A stretch of DNA of 7,372 nt. It comes from Saprospiraceae bacterium (GTDB taxonomy: Bacteria; Bacteroidota; Bacteroidia; Chitinophagales; Saprospiraceae). Shown in pieces: positions 1 through 6,192 of the stretch (position 1 is its first letter; every line of letters starts with the position of its first letter). The DNA is taken from assembly GCA_007134625.1 (NCBI GenBank), contig SLKL01000194.1:1-7372 (forward strand). Reading direction: 5' to 3'. Under the pieces are notes generated by a model that saw only the letters and a program-made list of their open reading frames with translations, was not told where the DNA came from and did not search any database. The position numbers and the translations under genes were made by a program.

Positions 1-46
1 ATGCCTGTCTCGTAAGGAAATGAAATGGACTGACGAGAAAAATTGA
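1..46 (+). CDS. possible 3' end of an upstream gene (partial)
   Basis: One open frame enters from the left edge (codons from position 2) and ends at a TGA at 44-46, giving the tail CLSRKEMKWTDEKN. The charged composition is plausible for a protein C-terminus, and the sequence after it is clearly non-coding. Fourteen codons are too few to identify a family, and an open frame of this length can occur by chance. Confidence 0.2.
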   Translation, partial: CLSRKEMKWTDEKN

Positions 47-122
47 AAATGAAAATTTTGTACAAGGTTGATGTTGGGAGGATGTATCCTTATTTTTTGT
101 GATTTCTAATTAAATTTAAAAC

Positions 123-149
123 CACAAAGTGCACGGAGGACACAGAGAG
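123..149. repeat. three tandem 9-bp CAC units
   Basis: Three consecutive 9-mers share the form CACnnAGnn: CACAAAGTG (123-131), CACGGAGGA (132-140) and CACAGAGAG (141-149). They are purine-rich on this strand after each CAC and lie in non-coding DNA immediately before the heptamer array. From memory, degenerate intergenic repeats of this style occur in environmental bacterial genomes; their function is unknown to me. Confidence 0.55.
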
Positions 150-156
150 GTTTGTT

Positions 157-336
157 TAATTAATAATTGATAATGGGCCCTTCGACTGCGCTAACGCTTC
201 GCTTGGTTCAACAGGAGGTTATTGAGCATGTCGAAATGCTCACCACATCGCAAGGTAAGTAATTGATAATTCCTAATTCCTAATTAGTACCTCGTAATTA
301 GTACCTCGTATCTCGTAATTCGTATCTCGTACCTTT
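157..336. repeat. interrupted AT-rich heptamer array (TAnnTnn units)
   Basis: A 7-bp phase is visible in two blocks. The left block is TAATTAA, TAATTGA, TAATGGG (157-177). The right block has eleven units in perfect register from 260 to 336: TAATTGA, TAATTCC twice, TAATTAG, TACCTCG, TAATTAG, TACCTCG, TATCTCG, TAATTCG, TATCTCG, TACCTTT. Positions 281-308 are an exact 14-bp tandem duplication. The blocks are separated by about 80 bp of different, GC-richer sequence. The 11-bp string TAATTGATAAT occurs at both edges (164-174 and 260-270), but it consists of array units, so it is not proof of a target-site duplication. No protein is encoded. Slipped-strand expansion is the simplest origin. Confidence 0.7.
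178..259. repeat. GC-richer palindromic segment inside the heptamer array
   Basis: This stretch differs in composition from the AT-rich units around it and carries dyad symmetry. A 7-bp inverted repeat TGAGCAT/ATGCTCA (223-229 and 236-242) encloses the hexamer GTCGAA, which is itself the reverse complement of TTCGAC at 181-186. It could be a decayed copy of a dispersed palindromic intergenic repeat inserted in the array, or part of a composite repeat. No open reading frame or transposase is present. A mobile nature is inferred from composition and position only. Confidence 0.4.
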
Positions 337-342
337 AATAGT

Positions 343-356
343 ATCTTTTAAAAGAT
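343..356. repeat. perfect 14-bp AT-rich palindrome upstream of trhO
   Basis: ATCTTTTAAAAGAT reads the same on both strands. It lies 57 bp upstream of the proposed -33 element of trhO. A regulator site is possible, but AT-rich palindromes of this length are not rare in such DNA, and no second copy was noticed. Confidence 0.25.
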
Positions 357-412
357 TTCTTATTTGGAACACAGTTCATTTTTAATAGAGTTGCTTAGTA
401 AATGTAAATCAC

Positions 413-440
413 TTTGTTACCCTAAATTTTCTTATTTTTG
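413..440 (+). promoter_or_regulatory. Bacteroidota-type promoter of trhO
   Basis: TATTTTTG at 433-440 matches the Bacteroidota -7 consensus TAnnTTTG exactly. A TTTG at 413-416 could be the -33 element, with a spacer of 16 bp that is a little shorter than the commonly quoted 19-21. Transcription would start at about 445-447, downstream of the upstream TTG start (438) that would otherwise lengthen trhO. The motif therefore argues for an ATG start at 450 or 462. Confidence 0.55.
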
Positions 441-461
441 CAAAAAATAATGCTTGCGAAA

Positions 462-1508
462 ATGACCAGATTAATTAATCGTGTAAACAGAGAGGTCCTT
501 AAAAAACGGATAGAAGTGGACCAAACGCCGAGGAAGACCTTATCTTTCTATCAATATTTCAAAATCGATAATCCCCATTCGTTTAGAGATGAGCTATTCC
601 TCAAAATGGATAGATTGGAGGTGTTGGGTAGGATTTATATTGCTGAAGAGGGCCTTAATGCCCAGATTTCAGTTCCTCAGGAGCGTTTTGATGAGCTGAA
701 GGAGTTGATTTACAGCTATCCTGCAATGGACGGTATTCGCCTGAACGTAGCCATAGAAGATGATGGAAAATCCTTTTTCAAATTGACTATAAAGGTGAGA
801 CATAAAATCGTAGCAGATGGTCTGGATGACAAAACATTCGATCCTTCTGACAGAGGCAAACACCTGTCAGCTGAGGAATTTAATCTGTTAACAGAAGATC
901 CCGATACTATTGTTATTGACATGCGTAACCATTACGAAAGTGAGGTTGGTCATTTTGAAAATGCTATTTGTCCCGATGTAGAAACTTTCAGAGATGCCTT
1001 GCCGCTGGTGGAGGATATGCTTGAAGATAAAAAAGAGAAGAATATCATCATGTATTGTACCGGTGGTATCCGCTGTGAAAAAGCAAGTGCTTATTACAAG
1101 CACAAAGGATTTAAGAAGGTGCATCAGTTAGAGGGTGGAATTATTGAATATGCGCGTCAGGTGGAACAAAAGGGGCTGAAAAATAAGTTTGTCGGGAAGA
1201 ATTTTGTTTTTGACGAAAGACTGGGTGAGCGAATTAGTGATGAGGTAATAGCGCGCTGCCACCAATGTGGTACGGCTTGCGATACCCATATCAACTGCGC
1301 AAATGATGCTTGTCATATCCTATTTATACAATGTCCTGATTGCGCTGAGAAGTACAATAGTTGTTGTTCAAAAAAATGTTCAGATTTCATTCAATTGCCT
1401 ATTGAGCAACAGAGGGAACTTAGAAAAACAGAGGAGTTCAATGGTACCCGATTTGGGAAAGGAAGATATAAAGCGCACAAATCAAAAGAAGGGGTTTTGA
1501 TGGATTAA
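462..1508 (+). CDS. trhO: tRNA uridine(34) hydroxylase, rhodanese family (TrhO/YceA)
   Basis: TrhO enzymes hydroxylate the wobble uridine of tRNA to 5-hydroxyuridine in an oxygen-dependent reaction, the first step towards cmo5U-type bases. The 348-residue product shows the family layout: an N-terminal TrhO domain (LSFYQYFKI, then [15 protein letters not shown] at about residues 56-70), a rhodanese domain with DMRNHYE (153-159) and the active-site loop [11 protein letters not shown] (C199, C205), and a C-terminal Cys-rich region. That region holds C266, C269, C273, C279, C284, C291, C294, C301, C302 and C306, arranged like a metal site. I chose ATG 462 because the resulting N-terminus ([11 protein letters not shown]) fits remembered homologues and leaves a leader of about 15 nt. 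ATG 450 is a possible alternative; a TTG at 438 overlaps the promoter and is unlikely. No clear Shine-Dalgarno sequence is present. It is the first gene of a plus-strand run. Confidence 0.92.
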   Translation: MTRLINRVNREVLKKRIEVDQTPRKTLSFYQYFKIDNPHSFRDELFLKMDRLEVLGRIYIAEEGLNAQISVPQERFDELKELIYSYPAMDGIRLNVAIEDDGKSFFKLTIKVRHKIVADGLDDKTFDPSDRGKHLSAEEFNLLTEDPDTIVIDMRNHYESEVGHFENAICPDVETFRDALPLVEDMLEDKKEKNIIMYCTGGIRCEKASAYYKHKGFKKVHQLEGGIIEYARQVEQKGLKNKFVGKNFVFDERLGERISDEVIARCHQCGTACDTHINCANDACHILFIQCPDCAEKYNSCCSKKCSDFIQLPIEQQRELRKTEEFNGTRFGKGRYKAHKSKEGVLMD

Positions 1509-1577
1509 TTTCCAATAGCACTTTATGATGATTGTCAATCTGATAATTCTCTTTCAAATTTTAAAAATCTCTTATTT

Positions 1578-2174
1578 ATGAGCGGTCTCTCATTTCCACC
1601 TATTTTATTAGCTAGTGCATCGCCAAGACGTGCCGAACTCCTTACCAAAGCCGGATTTGCCTTTAGACAAATAGTCCCTTTAGTAGAGGAAAAATGGCCT
1701 GAGGAAATTGAGGTAGAGGATATTCCGGAATATTTAGCCGGCCTTAAGGCAGAAGCAGTGGAGACTTCTATGCTACCGGGAGAGTTTATACTTACCGCTG
1801 ATAGTATAGTCGTTTTAGATGGAGAAGTTATTGGTAAGCCAAAGGATGAGAAAGAAGCCAGGTTGTTTTTACAGAAACTTTCCGGACGAAAGCATCAGGT
1901 AATTACCGGTGTATGTATTCTCAGCGAAACTCATCAATCACTGGGTTCGGAAACTGCCTTTGTTACCATGGACGAACTGAGTGAAGAAGAAATAGATTTT
2001 TATATAAAAAATTACCAGCCTTTGGATAAAGCAGGGGCTTACGGAATTCAGGAGTGGTTGGGACTGTGTAGAGTTTCAGAAATTTCAGGAAGTTACTCCA
2101 ATATTATGGGGCTGCCTATGCATTTGGTCTATGAAATGTTAAAAAGTCTGATGCTATCCGACGAAGAGGAATAA
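1578..2174 (+). CDS. maf: Maf nucleotide pyrophosphatase, dTTP/UTP (YhdE) type
   Basis: Maf proteins hydrolyse nucleoside triphosphates to monophosphates and pyrophosphate, and are thought to remove non-canonical or excess nucleotides; they are also linked to septum arrest. The 198-residue length is normal. Visible motifs are LASASPRRAELL (11-22), LTADSIV with the catalytic Asp (D75), GKPKD (86-90), SGRKHQVITG (102-111), KAGAYGIQ (141-148) and YSNIMGLPM (163-171). The SPRR motif and the Gln in YGIQ fit the YhdE branch (dTTP, UTP) better than the YceF branch (m7GTP). That subtype call rests on known family patterns. The gene starts 69 bp after trhO with no obvious terminator between them, so co-transcription is possible. 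I see no strong Shine-Dalgarno sequence or separate promoter. Confidence 0.93.
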   Translation: MSGLSFPPILLASASPRRAELLTKAGFAFRQIVPLVEEKWPEEIEVEDIPEYLAGLKAEAVETSMLPGEFILTADSIVVLDGEVIGKPKDEKEARLFLQKLSGRKHQVITGVCILSETHQSLGSETAFVTMDELSEEEIDFYIKNYQPLDKAGAYGIQEWLGLCRVSEISGSYSNIMGLPMHLVYEMLKSLMLSDEEE

Positions 2175-2194
2175 GTCGGATTTAAGTTTTTATT

Positions 2195-2210
2195 ACTCTG
2201 CATGCGGAGT
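2195..2210 (+). other. small hairpin between maf and the GNAT-like gene
   Basis: ACTCTG-CATG-CGGAGT can fold into a 6-bp stem (one G-U pair) with a CATG tetraloop. The 9-mer TTAAGTTTT lies on both sides, at 2182-2190 and 2210-2218. No proper T-run follows, so a terminator is doubtful. It could be a processing site, a weak attenuator or a binding site. Confidence 0.3.
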
Positions 2211-2241
2211 TAAGTTTTGAATTAATTTTAAACTTTTGTTT

Positions 2242-3426
2242 ATGAAGGTCAAAGAGGTAAATGATAGTGAGTCTGAACGGGAATTTATTGACTTCCCCAA
2301 GTATCATTATCGGAATGATCCCAATTGGGTCTGTCCTCTTGATTCGGACATTCAATCTCTCTTTGATGCGGAGTCTAATCCCCTTTTACAAAAAGGAGGA
2401 GATGCAAACCGATGGCTTTTGTACGATGATCATAATCGGATTTGTGGGCGTATATCTGCTTTTTTTAAGCCTTCAGCAATAGAGAATGAACAATTAAAAA
2501 CGGCAGGAATTGGGCATTTCGAGTGCGTCAATAATCAGGATGCTGCCAACCGTTTATTTGATACTGCAGTTAATTGGTTGCTGGAATATTCTATTCAGGC
2601 AGTTGACGCACCGGTGAATTTTGGCGAGAACAATAATAACTGGGGGTTGCTGGTCGATGGTTTTACCCAACCCGTTTTAGGAATGAATTATCACTTTCCC
2701 TATTACCGGAAACTATTTGAGAATTATGGGTTTCAACTTTATTTTCGTCAATATAGCTACAGCCTGGACCTTACTAAGCGTTTACCCGAGCGATTTTGGA
2801 AAATTGCCAAATGGGTCAATAATAAGCCTGGGTACAGCTTTGAGCCTTTCTCATGGAAGAACTCAGAAAAGTTTTTGCTTGACATGGTTAGTATTTATAA
2901 TGAAGCATGGGTTGAACTGAAAGATGATTTTACGCCCATGGCGATTGATGAACTCAGGAAATCTATGGAAAAAGCAAAACCAATAATTGATCCTGAATTG
3001 GTATGGTTTGCTTATTATCGAGAGCGCCCGATTGCCTTTTTTATTATGTTTCCCGATGTGAATCAGATTTTGAAAAAACTCAATGGTAAACTTAACCTGT
3101 GGAATAAACTGCGTTTTTATTTCTATAAGAAGACAAAAACTATCACGAGAACGAGGGCGTTGGTAGGAGGTGTGGTGCCTGACTTTCAGAATTCCGGTGT
3201 GGAATCAGCTATTTTTTATGAATTAAAAAAAGCAATGGACCGAAAGCCCCATTATAAGGAAGTTGATTTGTCCTGGGTAGGGGATTTTAATCCTAAAATG
3301 CATGCTATTTATGAGGCTTTTGGCGCTACTCACGAAAAAACCCATCATACCTACAGGCTTATGCTGGATAAGTCTGTTCCCTTTAAAAGGTATATGGATG
3401 ATAAGGTGGAGACCCCTGCGAAATAG
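2242..3426 (+). CDS. GNAT-fold protein of unknown substrate (possible twin-GNAT)
   Basis: This 394-residue soluble protein has no signal peptide or membrane segment. Its pattern is that of a family of large GNAT-like proteins I recall from Bacteroidota and other bacteria, usually annotated as hypothetical or as an N-acetyltransferase. The N-terminal half has YRNDPNWVCPLDSD (about 23-36), RICGRISAF (66-74), and GENNNNWGLLVDGF (128-141) followed by a PYYRKLFENYGF segment (153-164). The C-terminal half has a GNAT-like core: ELVWFAYYRERPIAFF (about 242-257), the loop GGVVPDFQNSGVESAIFYELK (309-329), where the acetyl-CoA pyrophosphate would bind, and DFNPKMHAIYEAFGA (348-362), the usual last helix. 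The loop is not a canonical Q/RxxGxG/A, so cofactor binding is uncertain. ATG 2242 was preferred over a TTG two codons upstream. The substrate is not known, and the neighbours do not suggest one. Confidence 0.75.
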   Translation: MKVKEVNDSESEREFIDFPKYHYRNDPNWVCPLDSDIQSLFDAESNPLLQKGGDANRWLLYDDHNRICGRISAFFKPSAIENEQLKTAGIGHFECVNNQDAANRLFDTAVNWLLEYSIQAVDAPVNFGENNNNWGLLVDGFTQPVLGMNYHFPYYRKLFENYGFQLYFRQYSYSLDLTKRLPERFWKIAKWVNNKPGYSFEPFSWKNSEKFLLDMVSIYNEAWVELKDDFTPMAIDELRKSMEKAKPIIDPELVWFAYYRERPIAFFIMFPDVNQILKKLNGKLNLWNKLRFYFYKKTKTITRTRALVGGVVPDFQNSGVESAIFYELKKAMDRKPHYKEVDLSWVGDFNPKMHAIYEAFGATHEKTHHTYRLMLDKSVPFKRYMDDKVETPAK

Positions 3427-3480
3427 CGTAAAGTATTTTTAAACCGGGATTTTTATTTTTTGAAAAAGTGAAATTAAATT

Positions 3481-4425
3481 ATGAGCGTACTTACTTTAGA
3501 GAGGCACCCTTTTCGCTATCAGTTAATGGTTTACTTTGTTCTGCCGGTTATCGGTCTAAGTGGTGCATGGGTACTTTTTCTGACTATTAGGGAATATTTT
3601 GATGGTCTTACGGGAGGGGAAATGTATTTGGGGTGGATTAGTGGTATATTGCTGATAGCTGTCAGTGTTTTTTTTTTAGTACGCGCCATAAAAAAGGTTC
3701 CATCCGTAAAGGTGGACATGATTTCCGGGGATTTTTTTGTTGGCAAGAAAAACTTTTCTCTTGAATCTGTTGAAAAATTGGAGGTTTTTTACAGTCTGGG
3801 TTCAGGTCATTTTAGAATATTCGAGGGATCTCCGGGAATTCTTATTCAAACTAAAGACAGTCATGAAGTGATTTTGGAGGATGCTTATTATAAAAACATG
3901 AATGAGTTGAAATGGTGGTTGTTTAATACCATGAAAGGAAAAAGTGGTTACCCTCCTGAGGTAAAAAAAGTGGAGCCTTCTGAAATCAATCAAAAAGAGG
4001 TCAAATGGGTAAAAACATCACTTTTTGAGGGAAAATCAATGCAATATCTATTCATCATTCTTGCTATGTTGTTACTAACCGGCTTCCAATACTATACCTC
4101 CGGAGTTGGCTTGCTAACTTTTGCATTTTTAATGATGACCTTAATCAGTTATATCAGCTTTGGTAATCAGACCACTTATTTTGGCTTTAGCGGGAATTAT
4201 TTTTTAGTTAGGAACTACCTTAGTCGAGCACATTCAGAGAACTGGAAACTTAAAGACATAAGGAAAGCCGTAATCAACCGGAAAGGAGGCGTAAACCATC
4301 TTATTATTGAATTTAAAGATTATAGCTACCGAAACTTTAGGAGCATAGTCTTAAATGAACAGGATACGGATTTATTAGTTAAAATGCTGGATGACAAAAG
4401 GATAGAAATTCATGAGATGGATTGA
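3481..4425 (+). CDS. four-helix membrane protein with two PH-like domains (unknown function)
   Basis: I do not recognise a named family. The 314-residue protein has four hydrophobic segments in two pairs: about 14-35 and 48-69, then 187-204 and 209-228. Each pair is followed by a soluble, beta-rich stretch (about 75-151 and 229-306). The two stretches look alike: an aromatic start (GDFFVGKKNFS / GNYFLVRNYLS), a SVEKLEV / DIRKAVI strand, a GILIQTKD / HLIIEFKD strand, and a C-terminal helix (NELKWWLFN / DTDLLVKML). This suggests an internal duplication of [two helices + bacterial PH-like domain], resembling the general design of YdbS/YdbT-type proteins. No catalytic motif or signal peptide is seen. 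The gene lies 54 bp after the GNAT-like gene and ends facing udp. Confidence 0.7.
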   Translation: MSVLTLERHPFRYQLMVYFVLPVIGLSGAWVLFLTIREYFDGLTGGEMYLGWISGILLIAVSVFFLVRAIKKVPSVKVDMISGDFFVGKKNFSLESVEKLEVFYSLGSGHFRIFEGSPGILIQTKDSHEVILEDAYYKNMNELKWWLFNTMKGKSGYPPEVKKVEPSEINQKEVKWVKTSLFEGKSMQYLFIILAMLLLTGFQYYTSGVGLLTFAFLMMTLISYISFGNQTTYFGFSGNYFLVRNYLSRAHSENWKLKDIRKAVINRKGGVNHLIIEFKDYSYRNFRSIVLNEQDTDLLVKMLDDKRIEIHEMD

Positions 4426-4499
4426 TTCCTTTAATCTTGAGTAATTTCCCAAATATATTCTATTGTAGGTGAATCCTTCAGAATGCTAAGACTCTGATA

Positions 4500-5384
4500 T
4501 TACCAGGCCCTGACATCATCCAATATTTTTGCTATCATATCCTCCACCGCATCGTAGGGGTTTTGAGAAAATTCGCCTGTCGTCCTGTTGGCAATGATAG
4601 CGTTAAAAGATATGGCTCTGTGTCCCAATAGATGACTAAGGCCAAAAATAGCTGATGATTCCATTTCTATATTGGAGAATTGAATGCCCTTATGTTCAAA
4701 TTCTGAAAGTACTTTCATCATATTCGGATATCGGCTTTTTAATCTGAGTTCCCTGCTTTGCGGTGCATAGAATCCATGCATGGTGGCGGTCATTCCCATC
4801 CTGTATTTTTGCTCAAAAACCTGAATTAACTCTTCTGATGCTTTTGCCAGATAAACGGGGTAGGATAAACCTTTTAGGTGGAGCCACTTTTTTAGTTCTG
4901 CGTCCAGCGAATGAAAGTCTTCAGCTTGATTTTGCGCTTGTTCATACATCAGCATAAGTCCGTCAAATCCAACAGCCCATTCAGATCCAAGAATAGTATT
5001 GACACCTATTTCAGGGTGAATACTGCCGGAAGTACCTAACCTGATCAAAGTAAGTTTTCTAAAGTCAGGTCTAGGCTCACGGGTTTTTAAATCAATGTTG
5101 GCAGCAGCATCAAGCTCATTGAGAGCTATATCAATATTAGCGGTACTGATACCGGTGGACATTACAGATACTTTTTTCGAACCCAATGTTCCAGTATGCG
5201 TAAGGAATTCCCTTTTGCTTCTTTTTACTTCAATTTGATCGAAATGTTTGGAGACCAGATGAACTCTTTCAGGGTCTCCCACCAGAAAAATAATATCGCC
5301 GATATCCTCACCCTGCAGATCAAGGTGATATATACGATTTTTTTCATTTATGATTAGACTGGCCGGATTCCACTGTTGGTTCAT
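4500..5384 (-). CDS. udp: uridine phosphorylase-like nucleoside phosphorylase
   Basis: The family (PNP_UDP_1) splits nucleosides with phosphate into base and ribose-1-phosphate; the uridine enzymes work in pyrimidine salvage. In this 294-residue protein the E. coli Udp residues have clear counterparts: VGDPERV (35-41, R40 for R30), KREF (R58 for R48), IRLGTSGSI (R115 and T118 for R91 and T94), FYAPQSR (Q209 and R211 for the uracil-binding Q166 and R168), NIEMESSA (E240, M241, E242 for the ribose site) and NAIIANRT (261-268). It is about 40 residues longer than E. coli Udp (253); the extra length includes the N-terminus and a segment near 143-186. Uridine specificity is favoured by the Q/R pair; another nucleoside remains possible. 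It follows cmk by 29 bp on the same strand, so the two probably share a transcript. Confidence 0.85.
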   Translation of the reverse strand: MNQQWNPASLIINEKNRIYHLDLQGEDIGDIIFLVGDPERVHLVSKHFDQIEVKRSKREFLTHTGTLGSKKVSVMSTGISTANIDIALNELDAAANIDLKTREPRPDFRKLTLIRLGTSGSIHPEIGVNTILGSEWAVGFDGLMLMYEQAQNQAEDFHSLDAELKKWLHLKGLSYPVYLAKASEELIQVFEQKYRMGMTATMHGFYAPQSRELRLKSRYPNMMKVLSEFEHKGIQFSNIEMESSAIFGLSHLLGHRAISFNAIIANRTTGEFSQNPYDAVEDMIAKILDDVRAW

Positions 5385-5413
5385 AGTATATATTTTAAGT
5401 TAGCGCAATTGAC

Positions 5414-6121
5414 TCACTGGCAGTAATTTTCAATAAACGGAAATTTTTTCTCAATGTCATTAAGTACAAACTGAAGCTGCTCCTCCCTCGTAAAGTTTGT
5501 ATTATCCAGAATAAGGGCATCGTCTGCGCATTTTAGCGGACTGTCTTTCCGGGAGCTATCAATAAAATCCCTGTGTTCAAGGTTTTTTCGAATACTTTCT
5601 CTAGAGGCTTTAGACCCACTTTCCTTTAACTGACGGTATCTTCTCTCAACTCTCACCTCGGTTTGAGCAGTTAAAAACAACTTGTATTCCGCATCGGGTA
5701 AAACTACTGTTCCTATATCCCTGCCTTCCATGATGACTCCTTTTTTATCAGCCAGTTTTTTTTGCTTGGCTACCAAAAACCTCCTGATGGGACTGAGTGC
5801 AGCAGTTTTGCTTACTTCATTACTCACTTTTAGCGTTCGGATTTGTTTGCTTACATTCACCTCATTTAGAAAAATAAGGGATTCTCCATTTTTTCTGTCA
5901 AATCTGATATTTATTTTTTCCAGAGCCTTGAGGAGTTGGTCTTCTTTGAGGTAATCAATTTTGTTCTCCTGAAAGTAATAGGTGACCGCCCTGTACATAG
6001 CTCCACTGTCCAGATAAACATAGTGAAGGCAATCTGCAATTTCTTTTGCCAGAGTACTTTTTCCGCAACCGGAATAACCATCTATGGCAATGTTAATTCT
6101 TCTTTCAGGAGCTTTTGGCAT
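5414..6121 (-). CDS. cmk: cytidylate kinase (CMP/dCMP kinase)
   Basis: Cmk phosphorylates CMP and dCMP with ATP, recycling pyrimidine nucleotides from RNA and lipid turnover. The 235-residue product has all the marks of the family: the P-loop IDGYSGCGKST (about 13-23), DSGAMYRA (38-45), the CMP-kinase-specific insert from FLNEVNVSKQIRTLKVSNEVSK onward, EGRDIGTVVLPDAEYKLFLTA (132-152), and the lid segment EHRDFIDSSRKDSPL in which R174, D178 and R181 match the CMP-binding R181, D185 and R188 of E. coli. A longer reading from ATG 6148 would add nine residues (MHQDYYFCK), but a perfect -7 promoter element lies inside that extension, so I chose ATG 6121. The message would then be leaderless or nearly so. 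Confidence 0.93.
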   Translation of the reverse strand: MPKAPERRINIAIDGYSGCGKSTLAKEIADCLHYVYLDSGAMYRAVTYYFQENKIDYLKEDQLLKALEKINIRFDRKNGESLIFLNEVNVSKQIRTLKVSNEVSKTAALSPIRRFLVAKQKKLADKKGVIMEGRDIGTVVLPDAEYKLFLTAQTEVRVERRYRQLKESGSKASRESIRKNLEHRDFIDSSRKDSPLKCADDALILDNTNFTREEQLQFVLNDIEKKFPFIENYCQ

Positions 6122-6125
6122 TTTG

Positions 6126-6133
6126 CAAAAATA
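6126..6133 (-). promoter_or_regulatory. -7 element of the cmk promoter (TATTTTTG)
   Basis: On the minus strand TATTTTTG matches TAnnTTTG perfectly and is followed by CAAA and the cmk ATG. The start codon A is the fifth base after the motif, about where transcription should begin. The 14-mer TTATTTTTGCAAAA here is identical to the one upstream of trhO (432-445). A TTTG is present upstream (6146-6149) but is only 12 bp away, too close for a normal -33 element, so the upstream half of this promoter is weak or non-canonical. Confidence 0.5.
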
Positions 6134-6166
6134 ATAGTCCTGATGCAAAGTAGCATAGGACTATTA
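6127..6166 (-). terminator. hairpin plus T-rich tail after the DUF2795-like gene
   Basis: A perfect 10-bp inverted repeat, TAATAGTCCT/AGGACTATTA (6132-6141 and 6157-6166), extends after a one-base bulge by ATGC/GCAT (6143-6146 and 6153-6156), leaving a 6-nt loop. Read on the minus strand the hairpin runs straight into TTTTT (6127-6131), as an intrinsic terminator would, and it lies 27-66 bp after the stop codon of the DUF2795-like gene. On the plus strand no T-run follows. Its last two bases are the TA of the cmk -7 element, so an operator-type role is a fair alternative. Confidence 0.55.
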
Positions 6167-6192
6167 AAGATATATTATTGTCTTGCTTGTTT

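Noticed and set aside
78..98. GAGGA-TGTA-TCCTT followed by six T, like an intrinsic terminator for an upstream gene.
   Set aside because: The stem has only four Watson-Crick pairs plus one G-U pair, too weak to call, and the upstream gene itself is uncertain.
164..270. TAATTGATAAT at both edges of the palindromic segment, read as a target-site duplication.
   Set aside because: The string is made of the array's own heptamers, so two copies are expected without any transposition.
157..336. Repeat array as a CRISPR.
   Set aside because: Units are 7 bp, contiguous and without spacers, and no cas genes are present.
1573..1580. TATTTATG as a -7 element for maf.
   Set aside because: It overlaps the maf start codon and has a mismatch, so transcription would begin inside the gene.
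4478..4497. Inverted repeat TCAGA/TCTGA in the convergent gap as a two-way terminator.
   Set aside because: A 5-bp stem with a 10-nt loop and no T-run on either side; there is no clear terminator in this 74-bp gap.
4763..4957. Open frame on the plus strand opposite udp, and similar open frames opposite cmk and trhO.
   Set aside because: They lie wholly inside well-supported genes on the other strand or frame and show no family motifs.
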